NCBI RefSeq assembly: GCF_028681615.1 | Contig: NZ_JAQUHV010000002.1 | Coordinates: 186,001 to 250,000 of the forward strand | Direction of reading: 5' to 3' | DNA length: 64,000 bases | DNA from: Sulfuricurvum sp. | GTDB taxonomy: Bacteria; Campylobacterota; Campylobacteria; Campylobacterales; Sulfurimonadaceae | Shown: piece by piece, positions 26,186 through 34,403 of the stretch | How the letters are laid out: each line of letters begins with the position of its first letter | Numbering within the stretch: the stretch's first letter is position 1 | Program-made: the position numbers and the translations under genes | Notes under the pieces: model-generated | Told to the model about the DNA's origin: nothing | The model's input: the letters and a program-made list of their open reading frames with translations, nothing else | Database searches by the model: none

Positions 26186-27351
26186 TGCGCCTTATCGTGA
26201 ATTGTTCTCCCCTGCGTCCCCCGCTGACAGGGATAGGTCATTACACGAGAGAGGTGCTTCTGCGTCTGATCGAAGATCCTGAAATCGACGATATGGAAGG
26301 GTTTTATTTCCACCGTTGGCTTTCCCGTGAGCAGATACGCACACTACTCTATCCTATCGAGGCATCTTCCCAAACTTTTTCCCGTTCGTTCGCCCAAAGA
26401 GTTGCCGCTTTGCCGGGCGGACGCGAGTTGTACCGTTTAGCGATACGCTGGCTCCATCGAAACAATCTTGTGAAGCGTAAAGAGTGGCTTTACTGGGAGA
26501 CAAACTACACGCCCCTTCCCTTTGAAGGGAAAATTGTAACGACGGTGTACGACCTCTCCCATGTCCGTTTTCCGCAGTTTCACCCCAAGAGCAGGGTTTC
26601 TTTTTTTAACAACAAACTTCCAAAAGCGCTGTCAGAATCGGCGGCAATTTTGACGATATCCGATTTTTCAGCGCACGAAATCATGGAGTTTTACGGGATC
26701 GAAAAAACAAAAATCACGATTGTTCCCCCCGCCATTTCACCGGTATTTCACCCTCGAACGCGAGACGAGATCGAATCGTTTCGCCGCCGCTGTTTCCTCC
26801 CTCCCCGTTATCTGCTGAGCGTGGCGACTCTGGAACCGCGAAAAAACTTTAAAAACCTGTGTCTGGCATACGCATCGCTGGATGAGAGTATCCGTATGGC
26901 CTTTCCGCTGGTATTGGCAGGGGCTTCCGGGTGGCTGAGCGATGACCTTGAAGCGCTTATGTCACCGCTGGAGGAGCAGGGACACATTATTCGTCTGGGC
27001 TACGTCCCCGCAAGCGATTTGCCGGTGCTCTACGCGGCTGCAGACGCTTTATGCTATCTCTCTTTGTACGAAGGGTACGGGATGCCTATCGCCGAAGCGA
27101 TTGCTTCGAATATCCCGGTACTGACATCGGACTGTACCTCTATGCCCGAAGCGGGAGGAAACCGTGCGTGGTATGCGACTCCTACCTCGGTCGTTTCAAT
27201 TGCCGACATGCTCCAAAAGATGCTCTCTTCGGCAACGCCTCTGCATCCTCACTCATCGGCGCATCTGCCGCCGCCGCGCATCCACTCGTGGGAAAATGCA
27301 GCGGCGTCAATTATGGCATTGTTCCGATTCTGCTATAATTGCGATCAATAA
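26185..27351 (+). CDS. Glycosyltransferase family 4 (mannosyltransferase-like)
   Basis: A 388-residue GT-B enzyme. The acceptor loop is LRPPLTGIGHYTREVLLRL, LLSVATLEPRKNFKNL opens the donor domain, and the E-x7-E motif is in YEGYGMPIAEAIASNIPVLTSD near residue 296. This pattern is common in GDP-mannose or GDP-rhamnose users such as WbpY/WbpZ or MtfB, which agrees with gmd, rmd and manC in the region, but the donor is inferred. Coupled to the wbaP-like gene before it; 93 nt separate it from gmd. Confidence 0.85.
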   Translation: MRLIVNCSPLRPPLTGIGHYTREVLLRLIEDPEIDDMEGFYFHRWLSREQIRTLLYPIEASSQTFSRSFAQRVAALPGGRELYRLAIRWLHRNNLVKRKEWLYWETNYTPLPFEGKIVTTVYDLSHVRFPQFHPKSRVSFFNNKLPKALSESAAILTISDFSAHEIMEFYGIEKTKITIVPPAISPVFHPRTRDEIESFRRRCFLPPRYLLSVATLEPRKNFKNLCLAYASLDESIRMAFPLVLAGASGWLSDDLEALMSPLEEQGHIIRLGYVPASDLPVLYAAADALCYLSLYEGYGMPIAEAIASNIPVLTSDCTSMPEAGGNRAWYATPTSVVSIADMLQKMLSSATPLHPHSSAHLPPPRIHSWENAAASIMALFRFCYNCDQ

Positions 27352-27444
27352 TGGGCACAAACATCGTCCGCTGGATCATGTTTGATGTTTGCCTTGGATA
27401 TTAAGATCAGATAAAAATATTAGGGATAAAGGATTTTTTGATTT

Positions 27445-28479
27445 ATGAAAAAAGCGATTGTTACAGGAATCACAGGTCAAGACGGTGCTTATTTGGCAGA
27501 ATTGTTGCTCGAAAAAGGGTATGATGTCTACGCAACGTACCGTCGCACCGCATCGGTCAACTTTTGGCGTATCGAAGAATTGGGGATCCAAAACCATCCG
27601 AACCTTCATCTAATCGAATACGATCTCACTGACCAATCCAATACGATCCGTATGGTGATGGACATTCATCCCGATGAAATCTATAATCTTGCCGCGCAGA
27701 GTTTTGTCGGCGTATCGTTTGATCAGCCGATTGCGACGGGGCATATCACCGGTTTGGGTGCGCTCCATTTGCTCGAAGCGATCCGTATTGTCAATCCTAA
27801 AATCCGCTACTATCAGGCTTCTACCTCCGAAATGTTCGGCAAGGTACAAGAGATTCCGCAGAGCGAGACCACCCCTTTTTATCCCCGGAGCCCGTACGGT
27901 GTAGCCAAGCTTTATGCCCACTGGATGACGATTAATTACCGTGAAAGTTACGGTATTTTCGGCTGTAGCGGTATTTTGTTCAACCATGAATCGCCGCTTC
28001 GCGGACGCGAATTCGTGACGCGTAAAATCACTGATTCGGTCGCGAAGATCGCTTTAGGCAAACTCGATTGTATGGAACTGGGCAATCTGGATGCCAAACG
28101 CGACTGGGGGTACGCAAAAGAGTACGTGGAGGGGATGTATTTGATGATGCAGCACCACACTCCCGATACGTTTGTATTGGCGACCAACCGTACCGAAACG
28201 GTACGCGATTTCGTTACGATGGCGTTTAAAGCTGCAGGCGTGAGTATCCGCTGGAGCGGCGAAGCCGAAAATGAGATCGGAATCGATGATGCGAGCGGAA
28301 AAACGCTGATCCGCATCAATCCAAAATTCTACCGTCCTGCAGAAGTCGAGTTGTTGATCGGAACTCCGGAAAAAGCCCGTAAAGAGCTTGGATGGGCACC
28401 GTCAACTTCACTTGAAGAACTGTGCGCCATGATGGTACATGCCGATATGGATCGCAACCGTGCCGGCTTCTCTTTTTGA
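27445..28479 (+). CDS. gmd: GDP-mannose 4,6-dehydratase
   Basis: A 344-residue short-chain dehydrogenase. The NADP motif is [19 protein letters not shown], the catalytic region is [11 protein letters not shown] with [12 protein letters not shown] (Tyr-x3-Lys), and [16 protein letters not shown] is diagnostic for GMD. It converts GDP-D-mannose, supplied via ManC at 52 kb, to GDP-4-keto-6-deoxymannose in the cytoplasm. The product can go to D-rhamnose, L-fucose or perosamine; the following rmd-like gene points to D-rhamnose. AAAGGA precedes the ATG, and the rmd gene starts inside its last 41 nt. Confidence 0.95.
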   Translation: MKKAIVTGITGQDGAYLAELLLEKGYDVYATYRRTASVNFWRIEELGIQNHPNLHLIEYDLTDQSNTIRMVMDIHPDEIYNLAAQSFVGVSFDQPIATGHITGLGALHLLEAIRIVNPKIRYYQASTSEMFGKVQEIPQSETTPFYPRSPYGVAKLYAHWMTINYRESYGIFGCSGILFNHESPLRGREFVTRKITDSVAKIALGKLDCMELGNLDAKRDWGYAKEYVEGMYLMMQHHTPDTFVLATNRTETVRDFVTMAFKAAGVSIRWSGEAENEIGIDDASGKTLIRINPKFYRPAEVELLIGTPEKARKELGWAPSTSLEELCAMMVHADMDRNRAGFSF

Positions 28480-29347
28480 TTCCGTCGTCCTCCTCACCGG
28501 AGCCGACGGATTTACAGGGCGTTATCTGCACCGCGCACTCGAAGAGGCGGGCGCGCGTGTCGTAGTATTGGATGTCGATCTTCGTGACCGCGACGCGTTA
28601 AACGCCTTTTTTGAACCGCTTGCAATCGACTACGTCGTTCACCTCGCTGCCATCAGTTTTGTCCCACACGGATCGGATTTGGATGTCTATGCCGTCAACC
28701 TTTTCGGTACCCAAAATCTTTTGGAGGCATTGAGCCAAACCCAAAAAACACTCAAAAAAGTAATCCTTGCCAGTACCTCGAATGTCTACGGCAATGTGCT
28801 GGAGATGCCGATTACCGAAGCGCTTTGCCCCGCTCCGACAAACCATTACGCCATTAGTAAACTGGGGATGGAACATATCGGTGCGTTGTATCGCGACCGT
28901 TTCGGCGTCATTGTCACACGACCGTTCAACTACACTGGTGCCGGGCAGGCGGATCATTTTCTGATCCCCAAAATCGTGAGCCATTTCATCCGGAAAGAGC
29001 CGATTATCGAATTGGGAAATATCGACGTGTCACGCGATTTTTCAGATGTCCGCTGGATCGTCGAAGCATATGTGGGACTTTTGGCCTCCGAGTGCTACTC
29101 TGGGGTATTCAATCTCGCCTCCGGCACCCCTAGAACGATTCGTAGCGTTATTGCCTCGCTCGAATCGCTTAGCGGCCATGCGGTGCAGATTGTTCAAAAC
29201 CCAGCCTTTATCCGTTCGGGCGAAATTACGGTGCTGTGCGGCAGTTCCCAAAAGCTATATGATCTTATACCAATGCTGCCTCAGCCGATCCCGTTTGAGC
29301 AGACCCTTGAATGGATGTTGAATGCGTCGCAAAGCATGAAAGGGTGA
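28439..29347 (+). CDS. rmd: GDP-6-deoxy-D-mannose reductase
   Basis: A 302-residue NAD-dependent epimerase/dehydratase family member. [17 protein letters not shown] binds the cofactor, STSNVYG and [12 protein letters not shown] give the Ser/Tyr/Lys triad, and the middle is [10 protein letters not shown], as in RMD. It would reduce GDP-4-keto-6-deoxymannose to GDP-D-rhamnose. There is no sign of the epimerase features of fucose synthase or of an aminotransferase for perosamine. The start is uncertain: ATG 28439 or GTG 28460, neither with a strong Shine-Dalgarno, both within the end of gmd. Confidence 0.82.
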   Translation: MPIWIATVPASLFDSVVLLTGADGFTGRYLHRALEEAGARVVVLDVDLRDRDALNAFFEPLAIDYVVHLAAISFVPHGSDLDVYAVNLFGTQNLLEALSQTQKTLKKVILASTSNVYGNVLEMPITEALCPAPTNHYAISKLGMEHIGALYRDRFGVIVTRPFNYTGAGQADHFLIPKIVSHFIRKEPIIELGNIDVSRDFSDVRWIVEAYVGLLASECYSGVFNLASGTPRTIRSVIASLESLSGHAVQIVQNPAFIRSGEITVLCGSSQKLYDLIPMLPQPIPFEQTLEWMLNASQSMKG

Positions 29348-30138
29348 ATCGATTGTTTAAAAGTTTATGGCACTACCGCACCTTTGTCATCTCCTCGGTT
29401 GTAGCGCAGTTTCATGCCCGTTTCGTCCAAAATAAACTGGGGGTGCTGTGGATGATCGCCAACCCTTTGGCGCAAGTCACGGTGTATGCCCTCATCCTTT
29501 CATCGATATTGGCCGCCAAACTTCCCGGTATCAACAATACGTATGCGTACGCGATCTATTTGACGGCAGGGATGCTGGCATGGACCCTTTTTACTGAGAT
29601 ACTCTCGCGCAGTGTCACGCTGTTTGTGGATAATGCCAATCTGCTCAAAAAATTGGCTTTCCCAAAGCTCACCCTCCCTTTAATTGTTACGGGGACGGCA
29701 CTTATCAATGCATTATTGCTCCTTGTCGCCGCAATGGGCGTTTTCTTTTTGCTGGGGCACCATGTCGGATGGGTCGTTTTATGGCTTCCCCTTTTATTTG
29801 TGTTGACGATTCTGCTGGCGCTATCTTTGGGAACGTTGCTGGGGATTTTCAACGTCTTTATTCGTGATATCGGTCAATTGGTTCCTATTGTGATTCAGTT
29901 TTGGTTTTGGCTTACCCCTGTGGTCTATGTCCCCACGATCATTCCGGTACGTTACCGTGACTATCTTGCGTACAATCCTGTGACCCCCCTGGTACAGGGA
30001 TTTCAAAACGTTTTGGTTTTTAACCGTCCTCCCGACGTTGAAGGATTGGCATTGATTGCTCTTGTCTCACTGCTCATCGGAGCGGCCGCCATCGCGCTTT
30101 ATCGCAAAGCATCTGCAGAAATGGTTGACCTTTTATGA
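29344..30138 (+). CDS. wzm: Polysaccharide ABC transporter permease
   Basis: An ABC-2 type permease of 264 residues with about six membrane helices; KNKLG-like entry VQNKLGVLWMIANPLAQV, middle GTLLGIFNVFIRDIGQLV and FWFWLTPVVY are Wzm/TagG signatures. With Wzt it exports the finished lipid-linked O-polysaccharide through the inner membrane. I favour the GTG at 29344, which overlaps the rmd stop (GTGA); an ATG at 29311 would add 11 residues. The last codon overlaps the wzt start (ATGA). Confidence 0.9.
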   Translation: MNRLFKSLWHYRTFVISSVVAQFHARFVQNKLGVLWMIANPLAQVTVYALILSSILAAKLPGINNTYAYAIYLTAGMLAWTLFTEILSRSVTLFVDNANLLKKLAFPKLTLPLIVTGTALINALLLLVAAMGVFFLLGHHVGWVVLWLPLLFVLTILLALSLGTLLGIFNVFIRDIGQLVPIVIQFWFWLTPVVYVPTIIPVRYRDYLAYNPVTPLVQGFQNVLVFNRPPDVEGLALIALVSLLIGAAAIALYRKASAEMVDLL

Positions 30139-31367
30139 TCTTGTTAGAACTTTCAAATATTACTAAAGCGTACCGGGTCTATACCTCCGAATTTCATCGC
30201 TTTTTGTCGTGGTTCGTCCCTTCGGTTTCCCCGGTCGAAGAGACACGGGTACTTGACAACCTGAACCTCACAATCAAGCAGGGAGAATCCATCGGGATCG
30301 TCGGTCAAAACGGTGCAGGTAAAAGCACCCTTCTGAAATTGATTACAGGGATTATCAGACCTACGTCCGGCACGATTGGCATACATGGGAAGATTGCAGC
30401 GATTTTAGAATTGGGAATGGGATTCAACGCTGATTTTACAGGGCGCCAAAATGCTTACAACGCACTTGGAATAATGGGATTTACACATGATCAGATTACT
30501 GCTATCATCCCTGAAGTTGAAGCGTTCGCCGAGATTGGTCACTATTTTGACTTACCTTTACGCATATACAGTAGCGGGATGCAGATGCGTGTTGCTTTTT
30601 CGGTTGCTACGGCGTACCGACCTGATATTTTGATTGTGGATGAAGCCCTTTCCGTAGGAGATGCCTATTTTCAACATAAAAGTTTCGCACGGATCAAAGA
30701 ATTCAAAGAGTTGGGCACAACCCTTTTATTGGTTTCCCATGATGAAACAGCGATACAAAATATATGTGACCGTGCTCTTTTATTGGAAAAAGGGACGATA
30801 GTCCATGACGGAAATCCTGAAGATATTTTAAATTATTATAAAGCATCGATTGCTGAAAAAGAGAAAAATACGATCAAAATGACACAGCTTGACAATGGCA
30901 GAATTCAAATAGTTTCCGGAAGCGGTGAAGCTCGAATCCGATCGTTAACATTGACAAATGAAAAAGGGGTCGAAACAGATACCTTTTATGTCGGTCGAAA
31001 ATTCCAAATGTCCGTGATGGTTGATGTACATGAATATTTGGACTCTTTAGTTTTTGGGTTTTCGATCAAAGACAGGCTGGGACAGATTATGTACGGTACG
31101 AATACATGGTATACCAAGCAAAACCTGTGTGAAGTTGCGTCTGGAACGCTCCTGGAATACACCGTATCATTTGATCTTTGTTTGGGTGTAGGCAATTACT
31201 CTATCCAATTGGCGCTTCACGATCAAGAGACGCATCTAAATCGGAATTATGAGTGGATAGATATGGCAGGAATGTTTACGGTTTTGAACGAAGAAGAAAA
31301 CTTCTTTATAGGGCTGTCATGGCTTAACCCCGATATAAGGATGAAGACAATTGAAACATTTGATTAA
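30135..31367 (+). CDS. wzt: Polysaccharide ABC transporter ATPase with O-antigen-binding domain
   Basis: A 410-residue ATPase. Walker A GQNGAGKST is at 57-65, signature YSSGMQMRVAFS near 154, Walker B ILIVDEALSVGD near 176. A C-terminal beta-sandwich (about 250-410, with SVMVDVHEYLDSLVFGFSIKD and SIQLALHDQ) matches the Wzt-C carbohydrate module. In known systems that module recognises the capped end of its own O-polysaccharide and so controls export. Its presence suggests the chain carries a specific terminal group; no methyltransferase or kinase of the WbdD type is seen nearby. Confidence 0.92.
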   Translation: MILLELSNITKAYRVYTSEFHRFLSWFVPSVSPVEETRVLDNLNLTIKQGESIGIVGQNGAGKSTLLKLITGIIRPTSGTIGIHGKIAAILELGMGFNADFTGRQNAYNALGIMGFTHDQITAIIPEVEAFAEIGHYFDLPLRIYSSGMQMRVAFSVATAYRPDILIVDEALSVGDAYFQHKSFARIKEFKELGTTLLLVSHDETAIQNICDRALLLEKGTIVHDGNPEDILNYYKASIAEKEKNTIKMTQLDNGRIQIVSGSGEARIRSLTLTNEKGVETDTFYVGRKFQMSVMVDVHEYLDSLVFGFSIKDRLGQIMYGTNTWYTKQNLCEVASGTLLEYTVSFDLCLGVGNYSIQLALHDQETHLNRNYEWIDMAGMFTVLNEEENFFIGLSWLNPDIRMKTIETFD

Positions 31368-31611
31368 AATAGGGCTGATTCATACAAGGGTGCTTATTTA
31401 TAAAAGGCCTACGCTGGACAGAAATATAAAAAAAATTCTTAAAAAATTTCCTTTTCTGACGTCGAAATTGAAAAAGATGGTGCAAATTCCGGTACATACG
31501 ATAGGAAATGTCGGCTCTGATCATTTTCGGTTCCCCTTGGATACAGAATTGGAAACATGTTCGGATAGGGCAAAAGAGATATATTACAGACTTAAAAATG
31601 ATGTTGAATAA
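31351..31611 (+). CDS. Small basic protein of unknown function between wzt and the double glycosyltransferase
   Basis: An 86-residue basic protein starting at a TTG (AAGGA upstream) inside the end of wzt. It contains the basic, amphipathic stretch LDRNIKKILKKFPFLTSKLKKMV and then VHTIGNVGSDHF. Similar basic KxFPxLKxxLKxx segments occur as tails or linkers in O-antigen glycosyltransferases, so a membrane-binding helper of the adjacent enzyme is possible. It ends 9 nt before the 31621 gene. I do not recognise a family; the tight spacing and lack of another candidate in this gap support a real gene. Confidence 0.55.
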   Translation: MKHLIKIGLIHTRVLIYKRPTLDRNIKKILKKFPFLTSKLKKMVQIPVHTIGNVGSDHFRFPLDTELETCSDRAKEIYYRLKNDVE

Positions 31612-31620
31612 AGGTTTAGG

Positions 31621-34101
31621 ATGCGAATAGTTATTGATTTGCAGGCATGTCAGTCCAGCAGCAAACTGGGAGGGATCGGAAGATATTCGATGAATCTGGC
31701 TGAAGCGATGGTTCGCCAATGCGGGGGGCATGAGCTTGTTTTTGTATTAAACGATCTTTTTCCAGAAACAATACCGGAACTCTATGAATCACTTGGGAAA
31801 ATAATACCGAAAAAACAGATACGCGTGTTCAGTGTCCCCGGCCCGCTAAACGAATCAAATCCGGAAAACCGGTTCAGAATACGTTCTGCAGAAATTTTGC
31901 GCGAACGTTTCATGGCAGATCTCAATCCAGATATCGTTCATGTGAGCAGTTTGATAGAAGGATTGGGAGATAATGTTGTAACCTCTGTAGGCGAAGTGTT
32001 TCCAGGAGAAAAAACAGGTGTCACTCTTTACGATTTGATTCCTCTGGTTGAGAAAGATACTTATCTACAGGATATCGTTACCAAGGACCATTATTACAAT
32101 AAACTTGAGTATCTCAAAAAAGCGGGTTCTTTACTGGCTATTTCGGAATTTTCCAAACAAGAAGCGATAGAATTATTGAACATTGATCCGGAAATTATTA
32201 CAACCATTTCTTCAGCCGTGGATAAAAAGTTTCGACCCTTGAGCATCCCCCGTATAGAAGCCGAAAAAGTTCTTAAAAAACACGGAATCCATCGAAAATT
32301 TTTGCTTTTTACCGGCAGTTTTGATCAAAGAAAAAATCATGAAAGACTTATTAGGGCATTTGCTTGGCTCCCTGAAAAAATCCGTAAAGAGTTTCAACTG
32401 CTTATAATCGGAAATGGGTGGGATTCTATATATGCTCATTTGCGCAGCGTAGCAGCTCGTGCAGGCCTCTCTCACGATGATTTGATCTTTGCCGGGCATG
32501 TATCGGATCATGAACTGTTGACCATATACAATACGGCACATCTTTTTGTTTTTCCTTCATTGTCTGAAGGCTTTGGTCTTCCGGTACTGGAAGCCATGTC
32601 CTGTGGAATTCCGACTATAGGTTCAAACACGACAAGTATTCCGGAGGTAATCGGGCTGGATGAAGCCCTTTTTGATCCTTATAGTATAGAATCAATCGGA
32701 AGCAAGATACTCCATGCATTAACTGACGAATCTTTTAGAACCCATTTGAAAAATCATGCGTTGGAATATGCGCAAAATTTTTCGTGGGATGCATCGGCAA
32801 AAAAAGCTATTGAAGCGTTTGAAAGACAGTACGAACAGACAAAAAACTGCTATTCGCTTTCATTCGATCAAACATTGGACAAACTTTCAAAAATAGCCAA
32901 GAACTATCCGATAAAACAAAACGATCTGGTAAAGGTGGCTGCATCTATCGAAGCAAATGAAGCGGCTTCGTCGGTGACAGACTCTTCCCAAAAGATAGGC
33001 TGGATATCAACATGGAATACCCGCTGCGGCATAGCTATGTATTCCCGATATCTTGCAGGGAAACACATCTCTGAATACACCGTCTTTGCCCCGTTTGAGC
33101 AGACTTTGCTCTCACAGGACGAACCGAATGTCGTTCGATGCTGGCAACCGGATAACGATGACTTAAAAAGGCTGGTTAAAGCGATTCAAGAGAATGATAT
33201 TGCGACAGTAGTAATACAATTTAATTATGGCTTTTTTCAATTTCCGGCATTGCAAACCTTTATCCAAGAGATGGTTGCACAAGGCAGATCCGTTGTTATT
33301 ACGCTTCATGCGACAACAGACAATACGCAAAAGCAACTGATTGGGATTCGGCAGGCGCTTCGTCTTTGCGATAAGGTGATTGTACACGCAGAAAATGATC
33401 TTGAAAATCTTGGAAAAATAGGCGTAACTGAAAATGTCGTTCTTTTCCCTCAAGGTATTGTTGATACGCTTCCTTCAAACGTTGATACGGATGATATAAC
33501 GGCCCCTTTTGTGATTGCAAGTTACGGTTTTTTTCTTCCCCATAAAGGCTTTTTGGAACTGATTGATGCTTTCAAACGCTTGATTGACAGAGGCGTTCAA
33601 ATTCATTTGCTCATGGTAAACGCTGCATATCCTGCAGAGGTCTCTGAATCCTTGATAGCACAGGCACAGAAGAAAATTGCCGCCTACAAAATCGAAAAAA
33701 ATGTGACGTTGCTGAGTGAATTTTTACCGGATGAAATGAGTTTGGGATATTTGGCAAAAGCCGATTTGATTATTTATCCTTATCAGGAGACGGGAGAATC
33801 ATCCAGTGCTGCAGTTCGTATGGGGTTGGCTTCACTTCGTCCTGTTGCGGTGACCCCTTTGAAAATTTTTGATGATGTACGGGACATTGTGATTACCCTT
33901 CCATCGACGACGGTAGAAGGTATTGCCGATGGAATTGAGGCATTTATCCGACAAAAGGGAAAAGGGGATTCGGTTGATTTTGAGCGCTCATCCCGTGCCG
34001 TAAAATGGAGGGAAGAGCGCTTATATTCCCGCCTATCGGAACGTTTCTTTGATCTCCTTTCCCAATCCGGTCAGAAAAGATCGAAAGGAGGAAGTGCGTG
34101 A
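31621..34101 (+). CDS. Double-headed family 4 glycosyltransferase (826 residues)
   Basis: Two GT4 modules in one chain. Module 1 (about 1-400) begins IDLQACQSSSKLGGIGRYSMNL and has a canonical E-x7-E segment, LSEGFGLPVLEAMSCGIPTIG, near residue 314. Module 2 (about 458-815) begins IGWISTWNTRCGIAMYSRYL and its corresponding segment is ETGESSSAAVRMGLAS near 720, an altered form used by a different donor subgroup. Two catalytic modules on one protein suit a polymer with two alternating linkages, as in rhamnan and mannan synthesis. It acts on the cytoplasmic face before Wzm/Wzt export. Its stop overlaps the next start. Confidence 0.88.
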   Translation: MRIVIDLQACQSSSKLGGIGRYSMNLAEAMVRQCGGHELVFVLNDLFPETIPELYESLGKIIPKKQIRVFSVPGPLNESNPENRFRIRSAEILRERFMADLNPDIVHVSSLIEGLGDNVVTSVGEVFPGEKTGVTLYDLIPLVEKDTYLQDIVTKDHYYNKLEYLKKAGSLLAISEFSKQEAIELLNIDPEIITTISSAVDKKFRPLSIPRIEAEKVLKKHGIHRKFLLFTGSFDQRKNHERLIRAFAWLPEKIRKEFQLLIIGNGWDSIYAHLRSVAARAGLSHDDLIFAGHVSDHELLTIYNTAHLFVFPSLSEGFGLPVLEAMSCGIPTIGSNTTSIPEVIGLDEALFDPYSIESIGSKILHALTDESFRTHLKNHALEYAQNFSWDASAKKAIEAFERQYEQTKNCYSLSFDQTLDKLSKIAKNYPIKQNDLVKVAASIEANEAASSVTDSSQKIGWISTWNTRCGIAMYSRYLAGKHISEYTVFAPFEQTLLSQDEPNVVRCWQPDNDDLKRLVKAIQENDIATVVIQFNYGFFQFPALQTFIQEMVAQGRSVVITLHATTDNTQKQLIGIRQALRLCDKVIVHAENDLENLGKIGVTENVVLFPQGIVDTLPSNVDTDDITAPFVIASYGFFLPHKGFLELIDAFKRLIDRGVQIHLLMVNAAYPAEVSESLIAQAQKKIAAYKIEKNVTLLSEFLPDEMSLGYLAKADLIIYPYQETGESSSAAVRMGLASLRPVAVTPLKIFDDVRDIVITLPSTTVEGIADGIEAFIRQKGKGDSVDFERSSRAVKWREERLYSRLSERFFDLLSQSGQKRSKGGSA

Positions 34102-34403
34102 TGAAGACAGGCAGACTGAAACAACGGGTTGGCTCTTTTTTAAATACTCTGATACATCTTAACAATCTGAAATTTCGTGTATCGCTTGCGGAAGAGGAAC
34201 TTTACCGCCTTAGAGATGAAAACACTGTTTTGAAAGATCGTATTGAAATTTTGGAACAACGCATGGAGTCTTTGGAACCTATGGTCGAAAAAATGGTCAC
34301 ACGGCAGATCTATTATCAGACGCTCTCGCTTCAACAGCGCCTCGACGAAGCGGGACTCGATATACAAATCCTTGCACACTCTTCCGACGATACCGTGGTA
34401 TGA
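34101..34403 (+). CDS. Small coiled-coil protein between two polymerising glycosyltransferases
   Basis: A 100-residue protein of which residues about 25-66 form an almost ideal parallel coiled coil. Heptad a positions are L34, N41, I48, M55, V62 and d positions are L37, L44, L51, L58, M65; a single Asn at an a position is the mark of parallel dimers. A basic N-terminus (KTGRLKQRVGSF) precedes it. AAAGGAGG precedes the ATG at 34101, which overlaps the previous stop; GTG at 34098 is an alternative. Its own stop overlaps the 34400 gene (ATGA). A scaffold or chain-length role is inferred from position only. Confidence 0.65.
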   Translation: MKTGRLKQRVGSFLNTLIHLNNLKFRVSLAEEELYRLRDENTVLKDRIEILEQRMESLEPMVEKMVTRQIYYQTLSLQQRLDEAGLDIQILAHSSDDTVV

